A stretch of DNA of 64,000 bases from Bifidobacterium asteroides. GTDB lineage: Bacteria > Actinomycetota > Actinomycetes > Actinomycetales > Bifidobacteriaceae. Of this stretch, positions 1-8,399 are shown piece after piece. Numbering within the stretch: position 1 is the stretch's first letter; every line of letters begins with the position of its first letter. The stretch lies in NCBI RefSeq assembly GCF_003202695.1, contig NZ_QGLL01000006.1:558001-622000 (forward strand), given 5' to 3'. The position numbers were made by a program, and so were the translations under genes. The notes beneath the pieces are model-generated. The model made no database searches. It was not told the origin of the DNA and was given only the letters and a program-made list of their open reading frames with translations.

Positions 1-809
1 GACTGCACCGGCCGTCCATTCCGATCACGCAATCCGCTCATTCTGGCGCTGGCATGAGCCATTCGGGCGCTGGGTACCACCACCACCCGTCCGCCTGACA
101 GGCAGATGCGGCGACAGAGATCATCGGACTGGCCAAAAGTGCCAGCCCAGGCACCAGGTCCACCCAGGTCCTTCATGGTCTGCATAGGCACCAAGGCGCC
201 AGCCAGGCTCACTGCGAAGACATCCTGACGCGCGTCATACTGCTCTTGGTCGGGCTCGTTGTCCACCACTAGACTCACCGTTCCGTGATGGTAGGCATAC
301 CGACCCACGTCTCGCAGCCCCTCGCCCTGCCAGTCATACTGCTTGGAGCCCAGCAGGGAGGCAGTGGGATTGCTGTGCCAGGTGTCAACCAGCTTATCCA
401 GACAATGCCTATCCAGCGGACGGCTGTCATCATGCAGAAGCCAAAGAGCGCGAATCCGGCCAGGCAGACGGGCGTAGCCAAGCGCCTTGTCCAGGGCATC
501 GCCGAAAGAGGATGCACCTCGCGCGCGAACCACCTGCACCTCCACCCGCGCTGGCCCATCCACCGGAAACTGCGCATAGAGAGGCTCGGCAGTGGCTCCC
601 GAGCAGTCCGCGATGACCAGGATCCGAGGCAGAAGACTCTGCCGCAAAAGAGCACGCAGGGTGTCCGGCAGGTAGGTCAGATCATGCTCGACCGTGATCA
701 CCGCAGCCACGGCATCCTCCACATGAGGACTGGCAGCAGGCGAACATTCGTTCATGACTGAAGAGAGGACCTGCCGGACATCCTGGGCTTGAGGCGCGAC
801 GAAACTCAT
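1..809 (-). CDS. Family 2 glycosyltransferase, N-terminal part (runs off the window)
   Basis: Reading the minus strand from the ATG at 809 gives an open frame of about 269 codons that leaves the window at position 1. It opens MSFVAPQAQDV and has the GT-A fold layout of family 2 glycosyltransferases: a first strand near residue 35 (AVITVEHDLTYLPDTL), an ALLRQSL helix, ILVIADCSG, and the metal/nucleotide-sugar motif LLHDDSRP near residue 122. An acceptor-side region follows with FAVSLAGALVPM and FGQSDDLCRR. Family members transfer sugars from nucleotide donors to cell-wall polysaccharide or glycolipid. The neighbouring LCP ligases suggest a role in envelope glycopolymer synthesis. That role is an inference, and the full length and C-terminal domains cannot be seen here. 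Confidence 0.8.
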   Translation of the reverse strand, partial: MSFVAPQAQDVRQVLSSVMNECSPAASPHVEDAVAAVITVEHDLTYLPDTLRALLRQSLLPRILVIADCSGATAEPLYAQFPVDGPARVEVQVVRARGASSFGDALDKALGYARLPGRIRALWLLHDDSRPLDRHCLDKLVDTWHSNPTASLLGSKQYDWQGEGLRDVGRYAYHHGTVSLVVDNEPDQEQYDARQDVFAVSLAGALVPMQTMKDLGGPGAWAGTFGQSDDLCRRICLSGGRVVVVPSARMAHASARMSGLRDRNGRPVQ

Positions 810-867
810 GCGTTCCAGTCTACGCAAACCAGGTCACCGGATGTCCCGCTAAGACACCTGCGGCGAT

Positions 868-1185
868 TCAGACTTGACGCTGTGCGCGCATCATTTTCTT
901 GTAACGGCGGCGCTCCCGTTCACTCATGCCGCCCCAGATGCCGAAGCGCTCGTCATGTTCGACGGCCCAGTCCAGGCATTGCTTACGGACGGTGCAGTCT
1001 GCGCAGACCCGTTTAGCCTCCTGAGTGGAGCCCCCCTTGCCCGGAAAGAACGCCTCCGGATCGGTCTGTGCACAGAGCGCCTCGCTCCGCCATGATGGTC
1101 CGATATTGGCTTCGAACCATTGCATCAGCGGCGTCAGCCTTTTTTTAGTTGTACTGCTGTATCGAGTGTCTATAAAACCACTCAT
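868..1185 (-). CDS. WhiB-family iron-sulfur transcriptional regulator
   Basis: This is a 105-residue protein with the WhiB signature. Four cysteines that would bind a [4Fe-4S] cluster lie in ALCAQTD, CADC and KQCLDW, followed by the GIWGGMSERERRR turn and a basic tail (RRYKKMMRAQRQ) that contacts DNA. WhiB proteins act with sigma factor region 4 as redox- or NO-sensitive regulators. The FFPGKGGS stretch between the first two cysteines resembles the WhiB2/WhmD division-regulator subgroup, but the subgroup is not certain. The ATG at 1185 is preferred because a GGGGGG-containing ribosome site lies just upstream. A GTG at 1218 would add 11 residues but falls inside a palindrome and has no ribosome site. 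The gene is divergent from the LCP gene. Confidence 0.88.
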   Translation of the reverse strand: MSGFIDTRYSSTTKKRLTPLMQWFEANIGPSWRSEALCAQTDPEAFFPGKGGSTQEAKRVCADCTVRKQCLDWAVEHDERFGIWGGMSERERRRYKKMMRAQRQV

Positions 1186-1203
1186 AGCGACCCCCCAGTC
1201 CCT

Positions 1204-1219
1204 AGTGTGTTTACACACT
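1204..1219. promoter_or_regulatory. Perfect inverted repeat in the whiB / LCP divergent region
   Basis: AGTGTGT-TT-ACACACT is a 7-bp perfect inverted repeat with a 2-bp spacer. It lies 18 bp upstream of the WhiB start and between two divergent genes, so it may be an operator. No regulator can be named from the sequence. Confidence 0.4.
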
Positions 1220-1300
1220 TTTATTACAGTCGCTGCGGGGGTCGTCTGTCAACCCATAACGCCTCTTAACGGATATGTATCGCCCAAGGAGGAGCTCCGG

Positions 1301-1372
1301 ATGGGGGTCAGACTATACTATGACTGGTTCACGCACGCGTCATCGCCATCCCGGTTCTTCCCGCCGGAATGA
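1301..1372 (+). CDS. Possible 23-codon leader ORF overlapping the LCP start
   Basis: An AAGGAGGAG ribosome site at 1286-1294 is ideally spaced (6 bp) from an ATG at 1301. That ATG opens only a 23-codon frame ending at a TGA at 1370-1372. The likely start of the LCP gene (ATG 1320) lies inside this frame in another register and is about 25 bp from the same ribosome site. It may be a translated leader or a chance frame. No function is implied by its sequence. Confidence 0.3.
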   Translation: MGVRLYYDWFTHASSPSRFFPPE

Positions 1373-2855
1373 CGCTACAGCGACAGCCGATGAGGAAGGC
1401 ATACCATTGACGTCCCCAACCAGAAAGATGGGTCTGCCCAACATCAAGGCGGGCAGGAACAGCAAGCCCCGGCACAGCGGCGGGTTCCGTAGCAGCCACC
1501 GCCTTCGCACCGGCATTTGCCTGGCCCTGACTTTCGTTCTATGCTTTATGACCTCGATGGCGGCGGCCTTCTGGACAGACATCAACGGGCACATGCACGT
1601 GCTCAAGCCCGTCAATCCCCTGACCCAAGCGCACAAGGATCCGGAAGACATCTACAAGGGCAAAACCCTGAACGTCCTAGTGCTGGGTCAGGATACCCGC
1701 GAAGGCAAGGGCAATGCGGACGTGGGCGGCAGCGGGGACGGCCTGGAGGAAAACCACCAGTCGGACACGGCCATGGTGGTCCAGATCGCCGCCGATCGCT
1801 CCTATGTGAACGTGGTCTCCATTCCCAGGGATTCCATCGTAGACGCGCCAGCCTGCACCACCAGCAAGGGCAAGACCATCCCAGCCCGACGTCAGGTCAT
1901 GTTCAACTCAATTTTCGCTGAGGGCTACAACCAAGGCGGCGACGTAACTTCAGCCGCCAGCTGCTCCCTGGCTGCAGTCCGCTCCCTGACCGGCCTGGAC
2001 ATCCAGCAGTTCGTGGTGGCCGACTTCAACGGCCTCAAGTCCATCATCGACGCTCTAGGCGGGGTCGACGTGTGCATCCCTAAGGACACGCGGGACAGCT
2101 ACACCGGCATCGATCTGAAACGCGGTCTGCACCATCTGGACGGGACCCAGGCCACCGAGTACGCCCGTATGCGCCACGGAACCAGCGCCGACGGATCGGA
2201 CATCATGCGCACCACCCGCCAGCAGTACCTGATCAAGAGCCTTGTCAACGAGGCCAAGACCGTTGATATTTATTCAGACCTGCCCAAGGCCTACCGTCTG
2301 GCCACCACGTCCATCTCCACCCTGCAGCTGAGCGAGGGGCTGGGCAGCTTCCAAACCCTACTGGGCCTGGGCAACTCGCTCAAGCATATAGACACCGCCC
2401 ATATCTACGCCCGGACCATACCTGTCAAGGAATGGCCCCTGGACCGCTACCGGGTGGTATGGACCGACCAGGCCGAAACCATATGGGACCTGCTGCGCAA
2501 AGGCGAGCCGTTGACCCAGGCCAATGAGGATGCTGGCTCGACCTCCTCGTCGGACAATCAGACCAACAGCGAGCAGAAGGCGCAAAGCACGCAGGGTGAC
2601 GTTCAGACCCAGAGCAAGAGCTCGGGCACAGGGACCAGCAGCCAGGCCCCCTCTGCATCTGCATCCGCTCAGCCCGGGCCGGATCCGAGCACAGGACTGA
2701 TCACCATGCCCGACAAGACCTTGATCGATCCGAGTACAGGCGGCATCGTGGATCCGAACGACGGTACCATCAAAGACGCGCAAACCGGACAGTACATAGG
2801 CATGGCAGACCGCTACCTTTTCGCCACGGTCTGTGCGGTTCCGGCGCAGAGATAG
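1320..2855 (+). CDS. LCP (LytR-CpsA-Psr) family cell-wall glycopolymer ligase
   Basis: LCP enzymes move undecaprenyl-linked glycopolymers onto peptidoglycan outside the membrane. The 511-residue product has a basic N-terminus, one membrane helix (ICLALTFVLCFM to about residue 85) and an LCP domain. The domain contains LNVLVLGQDTR, SDTAMVVQI, VVSIPRDS (a key Arg/Asp pair), GGVDVCIPKD, and the ATEYARMRHG and DIMRTTRQQ segments. A Ser/Gln/Thr-rich linker leads to a short C-terminal repeat-like region (TLIDPSTGGIVDPNDGTI) whose role is unknown. The start is uncertain: ATG 1275 is in frame, but 1320 is nearer to a normal N-terminus. A second LCP gene follows 73 bp later, suggesting an operon. Confidence 0.9.
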   Translation: MTGSRTRHRHPGSSRRNDATATADEEGIPLTSPTRKMGLPNIKAGRNSKPRHSGGFRSSHRLRTGICLALTFVLCFMTSMAAAFWTDINGHMHVLKPVNPLTQAHKDPEDIYKGKTLNVLVLGQDTREGKGNADVGGSGDGLEENHQSDTAMVVQIAADRSYVNVVSIPRDSIVDAPACTTSKGKTIPARRQVMFNSIFAEGYNQGGDVTSAASCSLAAVRSLTGLDIQQFVVADFNGLKSIIDALGGVDVCIPKDTRDSYTGIDLKRGLHHLDGTQATEYARMRHGTSADGSDIMRTTRQQYLIKSLVNEAKTVDIYSDLPKAYRLATTSISTLQLSEGLGSFQTLLGLGNSLKHIDTAHIYARTIPVKEWPLDRYRVVWTDQAETIWDLLRKGEPLTQANEDAGSTSSSDNQTNSEQKAQSTQGDVQTQSKSSGTGTSSQAPSASASAQPGPDPSTGLITMPDKTLIDPSTGGIVDPNDGTIKDAQTGQYIGMADRYLFATVCAVPAQR

Positions 2856-2928
2856 CCGATTAACCCCATTAGGTCGTTCAAACATGCTATTGCTTGCCTA
2901 GTTGGTCAAAGCTATGGAGGATGAAGGC

Positions 2929-4203
2929 ATGCGGACTGGTTCAGACCAAGGCGGACAAGAGCAGGAGCCACCTAGTTTCATGCCCTCCAGGCATCGCCAT
3001 CCCGAAGCCGCCCCCAACGCTCCCGCCAAATCCGCCAGGCACAGCCGCAGAAAGCAGGAGCCACCCAGCTTCTCGCCCTCCTCAAGGAGCGTGAATCAAC
3101 CGACGCGGGCTAACACAACTCGGACAGCCAGGCGCACCAGCGGCTCCTCACGGACCACGCCCAGGCCAGCTGTCCCCACTGCTCCCCGCACAAACGACTG
3201 GAGCACCAGCGGCAATCAAGGCAACCGGCGCCTGCGGACCAGTACCGCCCTGACCCGCAAGCATCCGCTACGTAGGTTCATAGCCATACTGCTGCTGGTC
3301 ATCCTGCTGGCCCTATTCGTACTGGCGGGCTGCGGCTGGTTCTGGATCAATGCCAAACTCACCCGCGAGAAAATGCTGACGGACACCCCGGGTTCTGGAG
3401 CAACCACCTGGCTTCTGCTGGGATCAGACCAGCGTGACGGCTCCCCAGGAGCCGGCCAAGACACCAGCATCACCGGTTTCCGGACCGACACCATCCTGGT
3501 GCTGACCAAGCCCCGGCATGGAGCTGCTTCCTTGATTTCAGTTCCCCGCGACTCTCTGGTCAAACAGGACGGGAACTACATGAAGATCAACGCCGTTGCA
3601 TACACATCGGGCTATACGGCTCTGACCAGCAAGATCGAGGACATTACGGGCCACAAGATCGATCATGTGGCTCTGATCCGCTTCGGAGGCCTCAGCAAGG
3701 TAGTCGATGCCATGGGTGGCATCAATCTCTGCTATGACGCGGACGTCAACGACCCCAAATCAGGCATGGTCTGGTCCAAGGGCTGCCATCAGGCCGATGG
3801 CGGCATGGCCTTGGCTTTTACCCGCATGCGCTACTCGGATCCCAAGGGTGACTTCGGGCGGGCCGAGCGGCAGCGGCAGGCCATATCGGCCATCACCTCA
3901 AAGGCTCTGCAGCCTTCGGTCTTGCTCAACCCTGTCGCAGCCAACAAGGTTCTTTCGGCAGGCCTGGATGCCCTCGTGGTGGACGAGCGCACTAACCCCA
4001 TAGACCTGGTGCGCATGGTACTGGCCTTCCGCAGCGCCAGTGGCGGGAAAGGCATTACCGGAAGCCTTTATTGGACCAACCCCAACTATTACCCCAACAG
4101 ACGGGTCGGCTCCACCGTTCTGCTGGATCAGGCCCGCAATACAGACCTGTTCAATCAGCTGATCCAGGGCAGTCACGCCCCAGGCACTGTCGGCGGCATC
4201 TAA
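2929..4203 (+). CDS. LCP family protein, second copy
   Basis: This 424-residue paralogue has a Pro/Ser/Arg-rich cytoplasmic N-terminus of about 100 residues and one membrane helix (FIAILLLVILLALFVLAG). Its extracellular LCP domain shows TWLLLGSDQRDG, TDTILVLTKP, SLISVPRDSLV, GGINLCYDADV and LAFTRMRYSDPKGDFGRAERQRQ. These include the arginines that bind the lipid pyrophosphate in the family. It differs from the first LCP protein in lacking the long C-terminal tail. Bifidobacteria and other actinobacteria carry several LCP ligases that can overlap in function. The ATG at 2929 is preferred because GGAGG lies 8 bp upstream; TTG 2902 and ATG 2914 are in frame but less well placed. Confidence 0.9.
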   Translation: MRTGSDQGGQEQEPPSFMPSRHRHPEAAPNAPAKSARHSRRKQEPPSFSPSSRSVNQPTRANTTRTARRTSGSSRTTPRPAVPTAPRTNDWSTSGNQGNRRLRTSTALTRKHPLRRFIAILLLVILLALFVLAGCGWFWINAKLTREKMLTDTPGSGATTWLLLGSDQRDGSPGAGQDTSITGFRTDTILVLTKPRHGAASLISVPRDSLVKQDGNYMKINAVAYTSGYTALTSKIEDITGHKIDHVALIRFGGLSKVVDAMGGINLCYDADVNDPKSGMVWSKGCHQADGGMALAFTRMRYSDPKGDFGRAERQRQAISAITSKALQPSVLLNPVAANKVLSAGLDALVVDERTNPIDLVRMVLAFRSASGGKGITGSLYWTNPNYYPNRRVGSTVLLDQARNTDLFNQLIQGSHAPGTVGGI

Positions 4204-4311
4204 CAGCCAGCATCAGGCACACGCTTCTCGAATCCTGCCAGCCCCATCCACATTCGACCACATTGCAGGTTCTCCCTGGCAATCAACAACGGGATCTTTC
4301 ATGCTAAGAAC

Positions 4312-6267
4312 ATGACCAAGGCCCATTCGCTAGCAAGTGCACTCCCCGCATCAGCGACAGTCGGCTCGAAGAAGTCGATGAAAAATAAGAACGACCATCT
4401 GCGCCCCGCTAATAAGCGCAGAGCCCAAGTCATTCTGACCCTGGTTGCACAGACAGCTCCAGTCTTGGCTCAAGCGGGCATGATCTGGTACGTGGTCGGC
4501 CAGGGCCGCTGGATACTCCTCCTCCTGCTGCTGCCCAGTCTGATGGGAACTCTAGCCATAGTGCTTTTAAGCCTGCTGCGAGCGCATGGTCGGCCATCGT
4601 CCTCTCCCCTTACCAGCGCACAACTGAAATACGACACAGTGTCCAATAGTGCATCCCTATCGACGAACACAGAGGACAAGGCTCGACAGGATCTGGCTGA
4701 GCTAGCCTCTGACCCTGGCCCTCAGCTTGAGTCCCGGCTGTCGGAATCAGGGGCTTCAGGACCGCACGGTCTGCTCTGGCAGAGCATCGTGCACGCTTGG
4801 CTTGCCGCATCAGGGACGACGGCACCAGCAGTCATCGGAATCCGCTCTGACCATAATCCGCTGATCATCGACTTGCCGCACGACGGGCCCCACGCTCTGG
4901 TAGCTGGTACCACAGGATCAGGCAAATCGGTCTTTCTGCAGACCTGGTGCTTGTCCCTGGCCGCCAGCCAGCCGCCGGATCGGCTCAATCTGGTCCTGCT
5001 GGACTTCAAGGGCGGTGCCGGATTCAGTCTGCTGGCGCGACTGCCGCATACCGTGGGCTGTGTGACCAATCTGGACCTGGACCGGGCCGTACGCGCATTG
5101 AACGGTCTTCAGCGGGAGTTGGAGCGGCGCCAACGCCTGGTTGCCAAAGCAGGAGTAGCAGACACTTCACTGATGGCAGATCCACCGGCACGCTTAGTAG
5201 TGGTCATCGACGAGTTTCAGGCCTTACGTCAGCTCCTGCCTGACTATCTGGACAAGCTGACTTCTCTGGCCTCTCAGGGAAGGTCCCTGGGCATGAACCT
5301 GGTAGCCTGTACCCAGCAGACCATGGGGCATGTCGGTACTCAGATGCGGGCCAATATGAACCTCGGCATCTGTCTACGGGTACGTGACCCCCTTCAGTCC
5401 AGGGAGCTACTGGGCTCCTCCTGCGCCACGGCAATCAATCCAGCATGCCCAGGTTTGGGTTTCCTCGAGCAGGGTCAGGGCCTACAGGCCTTCCGCACTT
5501 GCCCAGCGACTGACCCAAAGGCCCTGGTGGAACAGATCATAAAAGCCAATCGCTTCTGCGGCAGCCGACCGCCAGCGCCGCTCTTCTCCCATCCACTGCC
5601 AGAGCATGATCCGGCCTGCGGACATGTCCTCTGGCGGTCGGGACGGCCCTTGATACCCCTGGGACACATCGACGACGGGGTCCTGCTCCACATCTATCGG
5701 CTGCCGCTCAAAGGCCATACAGCCCTGATCGGACCGCGTGGCCGAGGCAAAAGCACTCTGCTGGCCCTTCTGGCCCGTTCCCTGCTCGCCCTGATGAAGC
5801 CGGGAGCTCAGCCAAGTCCGAACTTCGACCTGCGCATTACGCGTCGGACTGGTCAGGACTACAGCAGCAGAGACTTCCCAGGCTCGGTGCCAACACCGCC
5901 TCATAGTCGTCAGGATGGCGAACGGGAGCTGGTTTGGATTCTTGATGATGCCCAGGATCTGCTGGATCCGCTCTGCCAGGATCCTCTGGCCACTCTTCTG
6001 CAGGAGGCTTTAGAACAGGAGGACACCACTGTGATTCTCGCCGTGGATACAGCTAGCGCACTGCGAAGACCAGAACGTTTCAGACGTCGCTTGGTGTTTC
6101 CTTGTGGCGAACGCGGGACCGATCTGGCAGCTGGCATCCCCGCGGATCGGCTGGCGACCCTATCCTCCCGTACCAGTGCCATTCCTGGACGGTGTCTGAT
6201 CCTGGATGCGGGCAGCGGTATTCCACTACAGGTGTTCTCTTTAGCCGTAAAACAAATGGACCCTTGA
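4312..6267 (+). CDS. FtsK/SpoIIIE-domain ATPase, EccC/EssC-like, membrane bound
   Basis: The 651-residue protein has two adjacent N-terminal membrane helices (about residues 42-85) and a linker. A first FtsK/SpoIIIE ATPase domain has Walker A GTTGSGKS near residue 199, LVLLDFKGGAGF after it, and Walker B LVVVIDEFQ. A second, weaker nucleotide-binding domain has GPRGRGKST near residue 474 and LVWILDDAQD. This layout of two helices followed by tandem ATPases with LLDFKGG resembles the type VII secretion motors EccC/EssC more than the DNA pump FtsK, because the FtsK gamma domain is absent. No WXG100 substrate or EccB/D/E gene is in the window, so a secretion role is only a suggestion. The start at 4312 lacks a clear ribosome site; ATG 4378 is an alternative. 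Confidence 0.8.
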   Translation: MTKAHSLASALPASATVGSKKSMKNKNDHLRPANKRRAQVILTLVAQTAPVLAQAGMIWYVVGQGRWILLLLLLPSLMGTLAIVLLSLLRAHGRPSSSPLTSAQLKYDTVSNSASLSTNTEDKARQDLAELASDPGPQLESRLSESGASGPHGLLWQSIVHAWLAASGTTAPAVIGIRSDHNPLIIDLPHDGPHALVAGTTGSGKSVFLQTWCLSLAASQPPDRLNLVLLDFKGGAGFSLLARLPHTVGCVTNLDLDRAVRALNGLQRELERRQRLVAKAGVADTSLMADPPARLVVVIDEFQALRQLLPDYLDKLTSLASQGRSLGMNLVACTQQTMGHVGTQMRANMNLGICLRVRDPLQSRELLGSSCATAINPACPGLGFLEQGQGLQAFRTCPATDPKALVEQIIKANRFCGSRPPAPLFSHPLPEHDPACGHVLWRSGRPLIPLGHIDDGVLLHIYRLPLKGHTALIGPRGRGKSTLLALLARSLLALMKPGAQPSPNFDLRITRRTGQDYSSRDFPGSVPTPPHSRQDGERELVWILDDAQDLLDPLCQDPLATLLQEALEQEDTTVILAVDTASALRRPERFRRRLVFPCGERGTDLAAGIPADRLATLSSRTSAIPGRCLILDAGSGIPLQVFSLAVKQMDP

Positions 6268-6344
6268 AAAAAGTCGCTCATCGTGCTTATCTTGCATACG
6301 GTAGTGATAAATTATCGATAAAAACTTCTTGGAGGCTTAGGTAG

Positions 6345-6623
6345 ATGAGTAATGCGTTTGATTGGCGCGCCAAGGCTGCTTGCCGTGACAAGGACCCTGA
6401 GCTGTTCTTCCCAGTCGGCAACACAGGTGCGGCCTATCAGCAAATCGAGGAAGCCAAGGCCGTGTGCCGGACCTGCAAGGTCATTGACGCCTGTCTAAAG
6501 TGCGCGCTGGACACCAACCAGGATTATGGCGTCTGGGGCGGGCTGAGCGAGGACGAACGCAGGGCTCTGAAGCGTCGGGCCATGCGTGCGCGTAGATCCC
6601 AGGCCATGCAGATGCAGTCCTGA
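6345..6623 (+). CDS. whiB1: WhiB1-type iron-sulfur regulator
   Basis: This 92-residue WhiB protein has cysteines in AACRDKD, VCRTCKV and DACLKCAL, the GVWGGLSEDERR turn and a basic tail (RRAMRARRSQ). Length and layout match WhiB1/WblE, a cluster-containing regulator that binds the housekeeping sigma factor and is essential in mycobacteria. GGAGG upstream of ATG 6345 fits the start. In Mycobacterium tuberculosis whiB1 lies next to pdtaS, and the same convergent pair is seen here, which supports the assignment. A strong hairpin terminator follows. Confidence 0.9.
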   Translation: MSNAFDWRAKAACRDKDPELFFPVGNTGAAYQQIEEAKAVCRTCKVIDACLKCALDTNQDYGVWGGLSEDERRALKRRAMRARRSQAMQMQS

Positions 6624-6647
6624 TTCTTTGATTCTTTCCAGATTGCA

Positions 6648-6690
6648 AAAAGGAAGGGGCGATGGCTTAATGCCATCGCCCCTTCCTTTT
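6648..6690. terminator. Bidirectional terminator, 19-bp perfect stem
   Basis: A 19-bp perfect inverted repeat (6648-6666 and 6672-6690) with loop TTAAT has an A-run on its left arm and a T-run on its right arm. It can therefore end transcription from whiB1 on the plus strand and from the convergent kinase gene on the minus strand. Confidence 0.92.
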
Positions 6691-6743
6691 CCTGAAAAAC
6701 ACCCCCTGGCTGAAAGGCGTCCTCCGTTAAAAATCGCCCAGCC

Positions 6744-8243
6744 TCACACGTCCTGAGCCACGCGCAGCTTGATGTTGATGACCGCTCTGGTGCCCCCATC
6801 CCTGCGGGGCTCCCACTTGACCGTGCCGCCGAAGTCATTGGTAACAAAGGTATTGATGATCTGCGTGCCCAGCCCGGACCCGGTGGAACGAGCCTGGCCC
6901 TGATCCGACTCTGTGCTGTAGCCGTTGCCATCATCCTCGACCACCACATTGAGGTTGTTGCCGCCACGGCCCACCGATATGGTGATGTGACCCTCGTCAC
7001 GCCCCTCAAAGCCATGTTCGACGGCGTTGTTGACCAGTTCGGTCAGCACCAGAGACAGGGGCGTGGCATCCTGGGCGGGCATCATACCGAACTTGCCCAC
7101 GTATGAGATGGTGATATGTTGGTCGCTGGTCGTCGCCAAGTCCACGCTCATCTTCAGCAGGTTGGCGATCACCTTGTCGAAGTCGACAATCTCGTCAGCG
7201 GTCTGGCTGAGGCCCTCGTGAACTACAGCAATGGTCTGGACGCGACGCTGGGCCTCCTCCAGCTCCTTGCGGACCTCGTCGGACTTGGTGCGTCTGGCCT
7301 GCAGCCGGAGCAGGGCCGACACGGCCTGAAGGTTGTTCTTGACCCGGTGATGAATCTCCGAAATGGTCGCATCCTTGGTCTGCAGCTCCATCTCCCTGCG
7401 GCGCAGCTCCGTCACATCCCGGCAGAGCACGATGGCACCCGTTCTGCCCTGCTTGCCGTACAGGGGCAGAGAACGCATGGAGACGGCCGACCCGTTGGCA
7501 TCCAGCTCCGAGTCCACGGCCGCCTTGCCCGACAGGACCAGTGGCAGGGAGTCGGGCACTGGATCATTCTCCTTGAGCAGAGAGGTCCCGATCTCGCTCA
7601 GATACTGGCCGATCATGGTCTCCACCGAACCCAGCCTGCGGAAGCAACTGATGGCATTAGGCGAGGCATAGCGCACCACGCCGCCCGCCGTCAGCACGAA
7701 GAAACCGTCAGCCACCCTGGCGTTATGCCGCTGGTTGAGTACTGAATCCGCATAGGGAAACTCACCGCGGGTGATCATCTCGAAGAGCTCCTTGCCCGAG
7801 TTGATGCTCTCGCTCTCATAGCGGCCATTGGACTCGCGGGTGGCCATATTGGTCTCCCTGACCACCAGACCCAGGGTTCTGCCCTGGTGACGGATGGGGG
7901 CGTAAACGTCGCAGACCGTGGCGCGGCCGATGGTGCGCAGCTTGGTGGACCGCAGCACCCCCTTGGACCGCATGGCCGCCTCCAGCTCCTCGCGACGATC
8001 AGCAGAGAACTGCTCCCCAACCACGTCTTCGGTGCGCAGAGACATGACCGTGGAGGGTCGGCACTGCTCGGCCACAGTAAACTCCCCCTCACCGGTGCGC
8101 AGCAGGAGCAGCAGGTCAGCAAAGCTCAGATCGGCGATGACCTGCCAGTCGGCCACCAGATGGTGGAGCCACTCTCGGTCCTCCTCATTGCAGTCGTCGC
8201 ACGATGCCAGAATTTCGGAAAAATCAGCCATGTCCTCCATCAT
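6744..8243 (-). CDS. pdtaS: PdtaS-type sensor histidine kinase (HisKA_2)
   Basis: This 499-residue cytosolic kinase has an N-terminal GAF-like sensor starting with the WQVIADLSFADLLLLL segment typical of PdtaS, then a PAS domain around residues 185-285. A HisKA_2 dimerisation/phosphoacceptor region follows with EIHHRVKNNLQAVSALLRLQ. The HATPase domain has ELVNNAVEHGF, VVEDDGNGY and GSGLGTQIINTFV. PdtaS phosphorylates PdtaR, an ANTAR-domain antiterminator that acts on RNA; no pdtaR is in the window. There are no membrane helices. ATG 8243 has AGG 8 bp upstream; ATG 8231 (MADFSE) is possible but GGAGG is too close to it. Synteny with whiB1 matches mycobacteria. Confidence 0.9.
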   Translation of the reverse strand: MMEDMADFSEILASCDDCNEEDREWLHHLVADWQVIADLSFADLLLLLRTGEGEFTVAEQCRPSTVMSLRTEDVVGEQFSADRREELEAAMRSKGVLRSTKLRTIGRATVCDVYAPIRHQGRTLGLVVRETNMATRESNGRYESESINSGKELFEMITRGEFPYADSVLNQRHNARVADGFFVLTAGGVVRYASPNAISCFRRLGSVETMIGQYLSEIGTSLLKENDPVPDSLPLVLSGKAAVDSELDANGSAVSMRSLPLYGKQGRTGAIVLCRDVTELRRREMELQTKDATISEIHHRVKNNLQAVSALLRLQARRTKSDEVRKELEEAQRRVQTIAVVHEGLSQTADEIVDFDKVIANLLKMSVDLATTSDQHITISYVGKFGMMPAQDATPLSLVLTELVNNAVEHGFEGRDEGHITISVGRGGNNLNVVVEDDGNGYSTESDQGQARSTGSGLGTQIINTFVTNDFGGTVKWEPRRDGGTRAVINIKLRVAQDV

Positions 8244-8399
8244 ACAAAGGACCTGCAGAAGCAGACAGTCCGGTCATGCCAAGGGCGATGATGCCATGTG
8301 CGTCCAATACACGGGTCTGAGGTAGGGTTGTTCACGGATATTTCGCCCCGATGGCCGGACAAAACAAGTCCCGACCAGTCAAGGAGCTAAGGGAGGGCC

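Noticed and set aside
285-761. Open frames on both strands near the left edge
   Set aside because: The minus-strand frame running off the window encodes a family 2 glycosyltransferase; the others are shadows of it.
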